Assembly: GCA_003427395.1 (NCBI GenBank)
Contig: BFEA01000034.1
Coordinates: 2,485,098 to 2,549,097, forward strand
DNA: 64,000 nt
Direction of reading: 5' to 3'
DNA from: Chara braunii
Lineage: Eukaryota; Streptophyta; Charophyceae; Charales; Characeae
Every line of letters begins with the position of its first letter. Within the stretch, counting starts at the first letter, position 1. Position numbers and translations under genes: made by a program. Positions 54,121 to 64,000 of this stretch are shown one piece after another. Below the pieces are notes generated by a model. It was not told the DNA's origin and did not search any database. It saw only the letters and a list, made by a program, of their open reading frames with translations.

Positions 54121-55417
54121 AGAGGGCTGCATCACATATATATATATATATATATATATTTTATTATTTCACTGTTGCTGCAGCAGTTTGGCAACAGTTC
54201 AAGATTCCCCCCTGGCTAGGGGGTTGTGTGACTGTGGCAGTAGGGTGGTTGATCAAGATCTCAGCCAACCCTAGATCATCATCATCTTTTTACTGTTGTG
54301 GCATCACGCCAGCAGCATCTTGAAGGTCAAGATTGGTAGAACTCTGCTCTTGGCCAAGAGTCTGGTATCACCCTTCTAACACTACTCCCTACTCCTACCC
54401 TCCTCTCCAGTCATCCTCCACAACCTTTTTCTCTCGTCTCCTCCCCACTCACCATCCCCCACTAATCTCACCTACCCCTCTCTACCTTTTCTATATCCTT
54501 CTCTCCCATTCTACCACCCTCCTCTCCCCCATCCCTCCCCCAACTACAACCCCATCATCTCCCCCATCTCCCACTTTACTTTTTCTTTCTCTTCTCACTT
54601 ATTTCTCTCCTTTTTCATCACTTTTCCATCTCCCCCCACCCAACTTCGAATTTTTCTGTTTTTCTTCTTTTCTCTTTCTCTTTGATTTAAATTTTCCCTT
54701 TTCCTCCAAAAATTTGAATTATCTTATTCCCTACTTTTTTTCTTATTTTTTTTATTTATTTTTATTTTTATTTTATTTATTCTGAAAATTTGAATTTTTT
54801 TGCGGCACCTCTATATCTTGCTAGGACTTAGTCTTTTCTGGCGTCAGCTCACATTTTGACCCCTTGGGGGTAACGAAGTGCTGTCGAAATTTTGTCTTTC
54901 CTCCCTACTTTCTTCTTACCGCACATTTTGACCCCTTGGGGGTAGTGAAGCACTGACCAAATTTTCCCATTTTACTTAGTCTTTTCTTGACGGCATACTT
55001 CGACCCCATGAGGGTAACGAAATGCTACCAAAAATTTTTGAAAAACTCCAAAACTTAGTTTCTCTTCACTCTCCTCCACCCCCTTGTTTATTTATCTATT
55101 TATTTATTTATTATTTATTTATTTATTTAAAATTTTAATTTGCGGCATTTTGAAAGTTAGTGTGCTCCTCTTGCTCTTTCCTGTGCTCCTCTTGCTCTTT
55201 CCTTCCTCTTGGCACATTTTTTACCCATGTGGGATGGGAAAATGCTGCCGAAAATTCCAAAAAAATAAATATTTTTTCTCCTCACTCCTTACATTTTATT
55301 TATTTTTATTTATTATTTTATTTTATTTTTTTATTCTATTTTTTCTCCCCCTCCCCTCCATATTATTTTCTTTCTTGATTAGGTCGCCGCTACCCTCCCC
55401 TAACCACGTAAACTTCG
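54121..55417. other. AT-rich, pyrimidine-rich gene-free stretch
   Basis: Contains (TA)n at 54,136-54,159, a long C/T-rich run (54,370-54,720), TTTA/ATTT-rich tracts and the hairpin repeats listed separately. Long frames here encode only Ser/Pro/Phe/Leu low complexity. GGCTAGAGGG/GGCTAGGGGG with CCCCCCTGGCTAG occurs twice (54,111 and 54,208). Confidence 0.6.
54847..55257. repeat. Four repeats of an ACCCC/GGGGT hairpin unit
   Basis: Units at 54,847-54,892, 54,921-54,965, 54,992-55,040 and 55,211-55,257 share G(C)CA.A.TTTTGACCCC-loop-GGGGTAACGAA.TGCT followed by AAATTTT. In the third unit the outer pair GCAC/GTGC becomes GCAT/ATGC and the inner TTTG becomes TTCG opposite CGAA, so pairing is kept. 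Confidence 0.75.
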
Positions 55418-55455
55418 GTTAGGGTTTTCTTAGGGTTTTCTAGGGTTTAGGGTTC
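55418..55455. repeat. Degenerate telomere-like tract beside the gap
   Basis: TTAGGGTTTTC-type units and one TTTAGGG lie immediately before the N run at 55,464. Confidence 0.7.
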
Positions 55456-55463
55456 TCCTACCC

Positions 55464-55581
55464 NNNNNNNNNNNNNNNNNNNNNNNNNNNNNNNNNNNNN
55501 NNNNNNNNNNNNNNNNNNNNNNNNNNNNNNNNNNNNNNNNNNNNNNNNNNNNNNNNNNNNNNNNNNNNNNNNNNNNNNNNN
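55464..55581. other. Assembly gap (118 N)
   Basis: All N. The 5' LTR and PBS of the following element could be hidden or lost here. Confidence 1.
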
Positions 55582-55767
55582 CCCTGGACCCGGACGGATC
55601 CTCCCCCCTCGAGCGGTTCGGCGCCTTCGTCTCACGCGGGACCCGCAAAATCCGGGGTGAACCGACTCACACATACTCACTCCGCTCTCGTGGTCCCCTT
55701 CCTCTTACCGGTGGGCCCCTTTCCCCACCCACTCCTCTGAGGACGACCTCCATTCCCCTTTCGGCCA
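55582..55767 (+). other. Sequence upstream of element 4 gag
   Basis: GC-rich, with CGGTTCGGCGCC and GGGACCCGC near 55,610-55,650. It may be the LTR/leader of element 4, but no TG...CA boundary or PBS was identified. Confidence 0.3.
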
Positions 55768-57200
55768 TGGAAGAGAGTTCATTGGAGGAAATCGCCGCGG
55801 CGCAATCCACATCCTAGGTCAGCGCGCAGGCAACGGCTTATGGTCAGGACCATGCGGACACCATGGACCTTCATGTGCCCTTATAGCGATCAAGGCGCAA
55901 CTTAGTACGCTTGGACCATTGCAAGCGCAAATCAATGCGCTTGCCCTCGACGTCAACTGCCTCAAGGGCTCCCCTCATCGTTCTCCCCATCCCTCTCACA
56001 CCCCATCCCCTACCGGCTCCGAGTCCGGCTCCCCACGACTCCAGACACGGAGACATCGTGGTTCCCCCTCCTCTGCGGGCCAGGCCCAACACTCCCCCTC
56101 AGCAGTGGCGAGTGCTGCTGCCGCTCAAACCACCCCGTCTGTTGCGACAGTTCTCCCGGCCCCGGCCGCCCCTACCGTCTCTACTGTTGCCGCAGGTGCT
56201 GCGGTCCAGATACCACCATCTGGCCCCGCAGTTTCATCGACCCACCCCGGTGTTGCTTCCCAGCTTCCCGCACCGGTCGTGGCAATACGGCTCCGCCCTC
56301 TTCTTCCTGTCTTCGTCCCCCTACCCCCACAGCGGGGTACCACCCAGGCTGGGATTCCTCCTCCCACAGGGAGACCCGCTCCGCCTCCTCCACCTCCGAC
56401 CTCGCGCACCCAGCGAGTGGCCACTTTACAGGCCACCATTGCACAGGCTCAGGCGGAGATCCTCGCTCTGAGACAGCCTCACCCATCACAGGCTGCCCAC
56501 CCTTCTTCCTCTACCACCCCTTCGGTCCCCATGATGCAGGCTCGTTTCCCTCGACCTGCTCCTCAGCCTCTTCCCTCCTACCTGGTTATTCCGGGACAGC
56601 TGCCCACGGTCGTTGTCTCCTCGTCTGCTGGTCCATCTGCCAGCGGCCACGGCCCACAGCCTTCCCCCACCTCTGCCCCTGCAGCGACCCCGACTTACGC
56701 CGCCGCAGTGCACTCGCCTCGATCTCTCTCCCCCCGCCATCAGCACAGCAGACATCCTCCTGTGCGCACCACGGACATTCCCGAATATGATGGCACATCT
56801 CGTGTCTCTCGCTAGCTGCAGATAGCAACGCGCACACTCTCTATGATGACCACCCGTCAGGAGTTGTGGTGCGATGTGCTCGCAACCAAATTACGAGGTA
56901 GTCGTTCTCAAGTGTGGGAGGATCATTATACCCAACACCTCCGCGTGAGTGAGGTCCCCACTCTGACCGACTTTGCGGCCTTCCTTCAGGGCCGCTTCGG
57001 CGCTCGTCATGACGCCACCGACGGCTTAGACCGCGTCACCTAGACCAGATGGTCCGGGTCCTCCGTACCGGCCGACCTGGAGCGTTACATCCGGGTGTTT
57101 CAAGACGCTCGCCTTGTCTGTGACGAGACGTTCCTACCAGAGGTCACACTCACCGACCGGTTCCTCGTCAACCTACCGACTGACTACAGCGGTAAATACT
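55768..57200 (+). pseudogene. gag N-terminal part of element 4, broken
   Basis: ATG at 55,768 starts MEESSLEEIAAAQ, with TAGs after STS and after VPL. The frame then shifts to AIKAQLSTLGPLQAQINALA. A long Pro/Ser/Ala/Thr-rich region (to about 56,750) precedes TTDIPEYDGTS, the usual start of a gypsy capsid. After a TAG at 56,815 come LQIATRTLSMM, ELWCDVLATKLRG, VPTLTDFAAFLQGRFG and LERYIRVFQDARL, ending FLVNLPTDYSGKY. Frameshifts near 57,050 and 57,150. Confidence 0.8.
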
Positions 57201-57203
57201 AGG

Positions 57204-57347
57204 CCAGGAGTTCCACAAATAAGTGATGAGACCATGTGGAGAGTCATCCGGCGAGAGGTAGGTTGGGGCGCGACCTACATAGATGATCTCTACCGGTTGT
57301 ACGAACAGCCAGAGGAGGCTACTGCTCCCGGGGGTATAGAGGGATAG
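57204..57347 (+). pseudogene. C-terminal fragment of unknown tandem family (copy 1)
   Basis: TMWRVIRREVGWGATYIDDLYRLYEQPEEATAPGG matches the C-terminal segment of copy 2 (IIQREIEIGENYLTRVAQLFEEPTEPEGP) in spacing and character. It follows the broken gag directly and ends in TAG. The 5' part is missing. Confidence 0.5.
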
Positions 57348-57433
57348 TTGGGACTAGAAAAGAGAAATGAAAAAATGAAGGGCAAGGGAGGCAGTAGGTG
57401 GGCAGATTTTGAAGATTGCCTGTAACCCTTTCT

Positions 57434-58281
57434 ATGTGGACTATACAGGGAATCACCAAGGTAACGATGGCAGCAAGACGTGAGCGAGTTGAACGCCAAC
57501 CCCGTGTGCGAATGGAACGTCACCCCCGGTACCCCGGACCACCCTGGAACAACGGTAGACGATGGGAAGTATCTCTCCCGTCAAGTTCTACCTATCGGGG
57601 GTTCGACGTAGAATGGCGGGCCGTGACTTTGGGAAGGGACGCCGCCTTCATGTTCGTAGAATGTCGGTGGACAGGGATGAGATTCAACCGAGGACCCGGA
57701 GACGATCTGTTCTCCAATCTGGAAGTTACCGGGGCCATGTATTTGCCTGAGATCGGCTGGCACTCGTTGGAGGTAGAGATAGCACAAGGTCACGAGTTGG
57801 CACCGGTCTTTCGAAGGGCCGCCCGGACGTTGACCCGGATAGGACAATCGGTCAGGGGAAGAAGGAACGTGGGCTTACTTACCCGGGTGGAAATGGGAGG
57901 TTGGAGGGAGTTCAGGGCCCCGACCACACCGCTGAGATGCCGAGTGCCCCGTTTTATGATAGACCTCATCTTCGGAAGCCTCGCGAGGGCGCGGGAGCTG
58001 GCAGACTCAGCGATAGTCTGGGTAGGCCAGTTTCCCTACCCTACCATTGGGATGTTCTACGATGTCGCTGTGGAGCATGGGCCGTTCTCGGGAAACAGGA
58101 CCTACGAATTACTAGAAGTCATCCACATCCTGATGTTTTGTGCGCCCCGGCTAGACTAGACGGGGTGCGAACGCATAATCCAAAGGGAAATCGAGATAGG
58201 AGAGAATTATTTAACACGGGTGGCTCAACTATTCGAGGAGCCTACCGAACCGGAAGGGCCACGAGGGCGAGAACGGGACTA
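57434..58281 (+). CDS. Unknown protein, copy 2 of a tandem family (one internal TAG)
   Basis: The first ATG is at 57,434; a second candidate at 57,467 gives MAARRERVERQPRV. The basic, Arg/Pro-rich N-terminus (about 40 residues) is followed by a beta-rich segment WEVSLPSSSTYRG, VTLGRDAAFMFVECRWTG and LEVTGAMYLPEIGWHSLEVEI. A helical region follows, FMIDLIFGSLARARELADSA, then YELLEVIHILMF and CAPRLD. A TAG at 58,157 interrupts it; in the same frame the sequence continues to REIEIGENYLTRVAQLFEEP and stops at about 58,281. No known catalytic motif, signal peptide or membrane span is evident. I do not recognise the family. Paralogous pieces flank it on both sides in the same orientation. It lies inside the gag of element 4, so it is either inserted host DNA, cargo, or part of another unknown mobile element. 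Confidence 0.5.
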
Positions 58282-58839
58282 GCACCCGCAGGCGAGCCAG
58301 TAGGGCAGATCAAGCACAGTCCGCTGCGTCCGAAGGCCACCGACAAAAATATGCCGAGTCCTGGGTACCGTGCTCGCGACGGTTGAGCTGCACTTGAGGT
58401 ATGGGATAAAACTCTACCGATAGTACCAGCGGAGAGACCATATTGGGGATGGCCGGTGAGGAGATGACCGACCCGTATGTGAGGTTGCCTGTTTTTTTTA
58501 TATGTGTTTCCCCCCCCCCTAAAGATTGATTGAGCTTGGATTGTTGGACGGACACTCTTCTAAGTCTATTCCCCCTCCCTTCTAAGTCCACACGAGTGAG
58601 AGACGATCGGAAGGAAGGAGGATAGAGGTCAATTGGAACGGAACTAAGAGAAAGAATGTAGGCGGATGGATGGCCGACCGAGGGAATTATAGGAAGGGGG
58701 TACTTAGGAAAGGGGAGGTAAAATAGGGAGACCTTGATGAGGGGTCTGAAATAATTATCATCTAGGACAAGGGTTGACCTGACCAAAAGGATCGGTTGGT
58801 GCCTTTTTATGAAAACAGGGGTCGGGTGCTGAAAACAAG
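58282..58839. other. Spacer within the unknown tandem array
   Basis: GC-rich near 58,300-58,390, then T- and A/G-rich. No coding region supported. It may contain promoter sequence for copy 3 if the array is expressed. Confidence 0.4.
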
Positions 58840-59290
58840 ATGGCACGATGGTTGCCTTCCCCGATCTCTACCAGCGGCCCGGAAATGCCAGTAGATGTAA
58901 AGGATGGGGTATCGGTCGTCCTCCCGGAAAATGGAACGTGGACGGACCTTGAACCAGCATATCAAACGGTAATGCTGGAAGGAGAGGATGTTTTCCTTTG
59001 GATAGAAACAATATGGACTAATGTCAGCCTGACGAGGTTGTCGCCAAGTTTAATGCATTTGGAATTCTGAGGGATAGTGGAAGTCCGGGGGTGGGTCTAC
59101 TTGTCGCAAGATGGGGAGAAAGCTATGATCATAGAGTTGGCACTCGGGAATACACCGGACGAGTTGTTTAGGAAGGCAGAAGCAGAGGTTATGTGGGTTG
59201 CATGTCAATGGAGGGAAATGAAAATGGAAAAGGTAGATGTACGGGTGGAACTTGGGGATAGAGGAAGCATGAGGCGACCTGTAAGAAGCA
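58840..59290 (+). pseudogene. N-terminal and middle part of unknown tandem family (copy 3)
   Basis: From ATG 58,840: MARWLPSPISTS, then VSVVLPENGTWTDLE, VMLEGEDVFLWIETIWTN and, after a TGA at 59,068, VEVRGWVYLSQDGEKAMIIEL and FRKAEAEVMWVACQW. These align in order with copy 2 (VSLPSSSTYRG, VTLGRDAAFMFVECRWTG, LEVTGAMYLPEIGWHSLEVEI). Similarity fades after about 59,290 and the C-terminal part is not seen. Confidence 0.5.
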
Positions 59291-61145
59291 TTCGCCCTTT
59301 CCTCCTTACCCAGAATACCCCATCCCGTCCTGCCGCTTTGCACATCCATACCGACACCGAGGGTTACCTCGAGTGCCTAAAATACAAGGACAAAGTCAGT
59401 CGTCCGGGCATTCACTTCCATCGGTCCGACAAGAATCAGCCTTTCCCAAAACCATGCTACGAGAGGCTACTAATCGCCTTCGAGGCTCCATCTTTGTCCG
59501 CATGCAGTGGTACTCCCCCCGCCAGCCAACAGGCTAAGCCCCGCCTGAGAAAATTTCACACCCCGTCCAGCAAATCATCGAGCCGAAGCCCGTCACCGCT
59601 CGAACGAGAATGCTACTGCCGACAGCTCGGTGGCCTGACCTCCACATACGAACACACGACAACCTACAAAAGAGAACGATGTTTCGCAACCCGCACTGGC
59701 CGGTGCAGACCAATCCTTTCCTTTCGAAAGACAGGACGCTCGAATCCCATCATGCAAACACAAGTCCCAAGTGGGACACACATAGTACAAGTGTCATTCC
59801 CTTGGTGCACCCAGCGCTTCCTACCCATAACTCACAAATTTTCTCTCAGGACAATGAGTGTCACTCCCCCTACTTTCATACATAGTGGTTGGTTCCTTCT
59901 CGTGAGAATCTTCAAGGGTGAGCTAGTTTTCCTTGGAGTCTAGCAACTCCCTTCATTTCCCTTCTCTTCACTTGTCTGTCCTTTCATAGGGTAGGATTGT
60001 TCTTTCTTGATGACCCGTTGTGTTCATATTGGTTCCTTCAATCATTAAAAATGTGCAAAGTGCATGAGCCCGCTGGGCTCAAAGAAGAAGGGGAAACATC
60101 CATTCGGTCGGATCACTCCGCCATGGGATTTTCTTTGGAACCTGGCCTGAGCCAAGCACCAACCGCCTGCCAGGTAACCGGAGCCCTTCTTTCATACGAA
60201 GAGGAAGGGTCGACCTGCGACTTGCCCAAGGCTTCCCCGGACTGGCGAACACCAGCACCGAACGAAGGAGGGCTAAAGCCATTCCGCAAGGAGATGGCTA
60301 ACCAAGTGCAAAACATGTATGTTATTCCTCCAGGCCTGGCCATGCCATGCGCCCAGCCGCCCTCAAATCTGATTTCTCACAAGGAAAAGAGCAAGCACAA
60401 GTCCATTTTTCTTATCTTTGGTTATGTACACGTCAACGCGTCGGGCGCCCCCTTCGAAATCGCAAGGGTCAGTTTAACCCCATACCCGGCATCTCCACCA
60501 TTTTTGTAGGGCCAAACCCCGGTAGACTTTCGAGCCTTAGTCGACCCCACTGCGAGTCCCATTCGGCTCGGCCCGCCCACGCTCATGCTCAGGGCGCGGG
60601 CCATTCGTCCCGAGGTCACCCCCTACCTAGTGCTTTGAGATGGGTGGGGGTGGACCATCGCGCGAGAGAGCTTTGACATTGGGGGTGTAGCTCAGCCCTC
60701 ACGCCAGGTGGTAGTCTCGCTGGTTGTTCCGCAACGCCGATGTTTTTGCTTCTTTGTTGTGTTCTCATGCAATTGCTCCTTCCAATACGCAAGCAGTCCA
60801 AGGGTTCTTTGAGCATTTTTCTTCTATTGTGCGTAGCATCCTTAGGCCACGCACCATTTCCCTAAGCAATGTGGTTATATGGCGTCATCGGGGTGTGGCG
60901 GAGCCGTCCTCCCCCTCGCCTCTACGCATTCCTCGGATCTCACAATTTGCTTCCCACCTTATTGAAGTAGGCCCCTTAATCTTTTCGGGGTCCTCATACG
61001 CATGCACACACAACATCACATTTTCCTTGGCACGATTGCACTCTCAATCACACTTCCAGATATCAATGCGCAAAAGTCATTCTCATGGGTTGACTCTATG
61101 TCAAGGGTCCCATAGCCCCTTCATCCTCTTTTCCTTTTCCTCTTG
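59291..61145. other. Unassigned insert sequence before gag C-terminal part
   Basis: The longest frame continues to 59,943 but looks low-complexity (Ser/Pro/Arg/Thr) and is not recognised. Other short frames (59,997-60,509; 60,724-61,146) are likewise unrecognised. A pyrimidine tract (CCTCTTTTCCTTTTCCTC) ends just before the ATG at 61,146. No LTR boundary was identified. Confidence 0.4.
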
Positions 61146-61870
61146 ATGCCCAGTTCCTCTCGCCCCTATCCCGCTCAAGGCATTTCTAGCCATTACTCAC
61201 CTGCACAATCCCACACAAGCAAGAAGATCCACACGGAGCAGGCATATAAGGCTGCGCGTCAGTACCAGAGGATGTGCAGTCGCTTCTCCGTCGCCCCATC
61301 CTCTTCACGGCCAGCCACCACCTCCCAGTCTCGCGGTACCACTAGAGGCCGCTCCTCGTTTGCTGGTCGTTTTCGTCACCCGGCTCGACCTGGAGCGCCA
61401 TTCTCTCGGCGCTACAGTTCTCTCGAGTATGGAGAGGACGCCTCAGTCGAGCTCGACCCTACCATTGGGGACGCCCCCGAGGACATCGAGCTTCGGGACG
61501 TCATCCAGTACCACTTGGATGACGACACTGTCCCGGTGGTCGAGCGCCTGCAGATGGCCATGTCTGCCATGGGTCGTGCGCGCAGTCGGGTTGCACAGGC
61601 TGGCGCTCGCATACCCACGGTTCCTTAGATAGACCTCGCGCAGGGTTTTGTCCCTCCTCACAGAGCTCTATCCCCTGAGGAGCGTGCCGCCCTCGAGGCT
61701 CGTCGCGGCTACCTTCGTTGCCGCCTGGATGGACACACTTCCTCACGGTGTCCATACCATACTGCCTTCGATCGGCACTATGCTGACATCTCTCATTTGC
61801 GTCGAGCTCAGTCCCCCCCCGGTCCTGCCCGGCCAGCCCCACCCAATTAGCCACGATGCCGTGTGCCAGT
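61146..61870 (+). pseudogene. gag C-terminal part of element 4
   Basis: ATG at 61,146 (MPSSSRPYPAQGISSHYSP). An Arg/Ser-rich region, TSQSRGTTRGRSSF, is followed by acidic LDPTIGDAPEDIELRD, a TAG at 61,626, then FVPPHRALSPEERAAL and RRGYLRCRLDGHTSSRCP, a CCHC-like remnant. It lies in the same order before protease as in intact elements. It could alternatively be the start of a different element's gag. Confidence 0.6.
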
Positions 61871-62107
61871 GAGGCCTCGCACGTAGCCGGCTTCCCGACC
61901 ACCGAGTCGCGGTTTGCCCCTTTGGCTACCCCACCAGAGGATCCTCAGGACATGACAGACGCAGTTTCCTCTGCCCCGTCGTCTGTCGAGGTACCATCTG
62001 CCTCACAGCAGACCGCCACATCTAGCACTTCCCTCCCGAGACTTCCGACGCGTCGCGCCATTCGCTGAGCCATCTGTAGCGCTCAACTGGCGACTCGCGA
62101 TGACATT

Positions 62108-63139
62108 GTGTCATCTCTCCTGGACTTGAGCATTCTTCAGGCTCATCAGGAGCGGCTCACGAGACACGTCAACGTCCTGCGTCGTCTTCTCACTCAGCTT
62201 GTTGACCCTGATCGCATCCTACCCATTATCCCTATTCGCTTAGGGACATCTACGAGGGTGTACCGTGTTTTATGGGACTCTGGCTCGCAAGGAGATTTCC
62301 TTCACCCTCGAGTGGTTGAGGAAGCTCGCCTAGCTACCTCTGGGTCCCGCTCTCCTATCTCCGTTACCCTCGGAGATAACAAGACACAATGCTTCTTCGA
62401 TCAGACGGTCTCTGACCTCCACTTCTTCCTCACCCTCCAGCCACCGGATAGTACCCAGGCGCCTCGGCGCTACCATTCCTCCACATAGTTCGACGTGATG
62501 GAGACTGGGTACGACTTTATCCTTGGCACTCCCTGGTCTCGTCGGTTCCGTGGCACAGAGGCCGAATGGGCGACCGAGACACTCGTTCTCAAAACGAAGT
62601 GTGGTCAGACCCATCGTGTCCCCTTCATTGGGACCACGGGCGACACCCCTCTCGACCTACCTCCCCAGGACCCTTGTCCCTCAGAGTCCCACCCCAACAT
62701 CGCCTTCACTTCCCCTCGTCAGTTTGCTCACTTCATACAACAGGAGGACGCTACGTTCTACTCAGTGAACGTCATGGACCTTCTTCGCTATGATCCACTC
62801 TGTCCTGAGGTTGAGCTTATCTCTCTGGAACCAGATCCCCCTGACCCTTCCTCCATCTTTGTGGCTCCCATCTCTACGTCCACCCGTCAGCCTGCAGATA
62901 CCCCCTCCACGTCCCAGGCCCCTGCGTCGTCGATTGTCGAGTCCACACATACGTCTCGCGCCGACACAGACGTTGAGGAACTCACACGGTTCACGGCAGA
63001 CTTAGAGTCCGCTGTTCACGACCTGATTCGAGAGTACCGCGACGTCTTCCCTCTGTATTTCTCATACAGGGGGATCCCTCCGATGCGCGGTGTTGAGCAT
63101 TCTATCCAGCTCGTGCCTGACTATCGTGTTCACCATTAG
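62108..63139 (+). pseudogene. Protease and linker of element 4, one internal TAG
   Basis: VLWDSGSQGDFLHPRVVEEA has the D-S-G active site. After a TAG at 62,486 in the same frame, VMETGYDFILGTPW is the conserved D.ILG segment. A Ser/Pro/Thr-rich linker leads to LIREYRDVFPLYF and PPMRGVEHSIQLVPDY, the RT entry sequence. The frame ends at a TAG (63,137) where the family pattern has Q.PYR. Confidence 0.85.
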
Positions 63140-64000
63140 GCACCGTACCGACTCTCGATTCCAAAGGCGAGGAACCCAAGCGTCATCTTGAGGAGCTCCT
63201 TCGACTGGGTTTCATTAAACCCTGTAACTCCCCTTGGGGTGCACCTGTCCTCTTTGCTCGCAAAGCAAATGAAACTCTCCGCCTTTGCATACACGGTTAA
63301 GAACAACTATCTCATGCCCCGCGTGGATGAGTTGTTTGACCGTCTGGCAGACAACAACTTCTTCACGAAGATCGATCTTCGTAGCGGTTACCACCAGATC
63401 CGCGTTGCCGCAGAGGATCAGCCGAAGACCGCCTTCCGATCGCGCTTCGGCCACTACGAGTTCACGGTGATGCCATTCGGCCTCACCAATACACCCGTCA
63501 CCTTCCAGACAGCGATGAACGACATCTTCAGGGACATCCTTGAAGAATACGTTCTCGTATACCTGGACGACATCTTGGTCTACAGTCGTACCTTAGAAAA
63601 CCATATCAGACACCTTCGCGATGTCCTACAGCGCTTACGCAAGCATGACTTTTATGCCAAGCTTAGTAAGTGTCGCTTTGCCATCGCAAAGTGGACTTCC
63701 TAGAACACCATATGTCTGACCAGGGTCTCCATATGGACGACGTGAAGATCACTGCTATTGCAGAGTGGCTCGTCCCTACGTCTGCCAAACAGCTTCGCAG
63801 TTTCCTAGGCCTCACCAGCTACTATAGTAATTTTATCCAGGGATACGCTAGGTATTCCTACGTCCTTACCTCCACCCTCCTCCGGAAGAATCCGTCCTGG
63901 TTTTGGACACCCCTGTGCGAGGATGCCTTTCGCGCCCTCAAGAAGGTGGTGACTTGTGTGCCGGTTCTTCGCCTCCCCGATTTTGATCGTGCGTTTATCG
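63140..64000 (+). pseudogene. Reverse transcriptase of element 4, frameshifted, truncated by the window
   Basis: APYRLSIPKA, HLEELLRLGFIKPCNSPWG and VLFARKANETLRLCI run in one frame. Near 63,290 the DYR.LN part of the CIDYR.LN motif is missing and the frame changes to YTVKNNYLMPRVDELFD. The rest is well kept: FTKIDLRSGYHQIRV, KTAFRSRFGHYEFTVMPFGL, VYLDDILVYSRT (catalytic YLDD). A one-base shift near 63,695 precedes FLEHHMSDQG and LRSFLGLTSYYSNFI. It continues past 64,000 into RNase H. Confidence 0.9.

Larger units (their letters stand above)
55768..64000 (+). mobile_element. Ty3/gypsy element 4, interrupted, runs off the window
   Basis: gag (55,768-57,200 and 61,146-61,870), protease (62.1-62.6 kb) and RT (63.0 kb to the end) are on the plus strand in order. 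About 3.9 kb of unrelated sequence, including the unknown tandem family, separates the two gag parts. Several TAG codons stand where Gln is expected (62,486 and 63,137), and there are small indels in RT. RNase H and integrase should lie beyond 64,000. Confidence 0.85.

Noticed and set aside
54333-54785. 150-codon Ser/Pro/Leu/Phe frame
   Set aside because: Pure translation of a pyrimidine-rich stretch without stops; no motif and low complexity.
54121-55417. Organellar origin of the AT-rich region
   Set aside because: No organellar gene, tRNA or rRNA is present; surroundings are nuclear retroelements and telomere-like repeats.

Overview
The window looks like nuclear DNA from a large, repeat-rich streptophyte (plant-type) genome. 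The signs are: chromodomain-bearing Ty3/gypsy elements, primer-binding sites complementary to initiator tRNA-Met, degraded LINEs with A-tails, TTTAGGG/TTAGGG-like telomeric tracts, long dinucleotide microsatellites and very low gene density. A charophyte such as Chara is my best guess from the style of the gag and pol remnants; this is inference and I could not search a database. Two runs of N (29,941-30,350 and 55,464-55,581), scattered single Ns (41,684-41,819) and two untrimmed Nextera mate-pair junction adapters (38,703-38,740 and 43,692-43,729) show that this is a draft scaffold with local misassembly.

Layout. 1-10.35 kb: no recognisable gene; microsatellites, small tandem duplications, hairpins, tRNA-like sequences and one LINE 3' tail. 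10.35-14.37 kb: a degraded LINE on the minus strand (endonuclease, reverse transcriptase, zinc-knuckle/C-terminal region in the expected order). 15.03-18.47 kb: a heavily mutated Ty3/gypsy chromovirus on the plus strand. 19.97-20.10 kb: a second LINE tail. 21.24-25.22 kb: the only long intact reading frame (about 1,326 codons), encoding an acidic, mostly disordered protein with a C-terminal coiled coil and a 12-residue tandem repeat; this is the best candidate for a host gene. 25.2-30.4 kb: non-coding, with a cluster of perfect palindromes at 27.66-27.95 kb. 30.46-40.81 kb: a complete LTR-to-LTR chromovirus on the minus strand (LTRs, PBS, PPT, gag, PR, RT, RNase H, IN, chromodomain) with an intact RT core, broken other domains, and a retroposon inserted into integrase. 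41.5-46.4 kb: a nest of 5'-truncated minus-strand LINE copies ending in the same hairpin-rich 3' tail plus poly-A. 48.2-49.7 kb: a degenerate array of hairpin modules. 50.46-54.12 kb: a plus-strand LTR element with LTR, PBS and gag but no pol. 54.1-55.5 kb: AT-rich DNA with repeated ACCCC/GGGGT hairpins. 55.77-64 kb: a third Ty3/gypsy element on the plus strand, whose gag is interrupted by about 3.9 kb carrying three tandem pieces of an unrecognised protein family, and whose RT runs off the window end.

How it fits together. Almost everything recognisable is retrotransposon, layered by successive insertions: LINEs into LINEs, LINE into chromovirus, and unknown cargo into gag. Many inactivating changes in the elements look like C-to-T or G-to-A (CAG to TAG, TGG to TAG, catalytic Asp to Asn), as expected for long-silenced methylated repeats. 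The most novel items are the unknown tandem family at 57.2-59.3 kb, the structured LINE 3' tail family, the two hairpin arrays, and the large single-exon coiled-coil gene whose stop codon overlaps a good splice donor. Many apparent short reading frames start at GTG/TTG or run through simple repeats and were left out.
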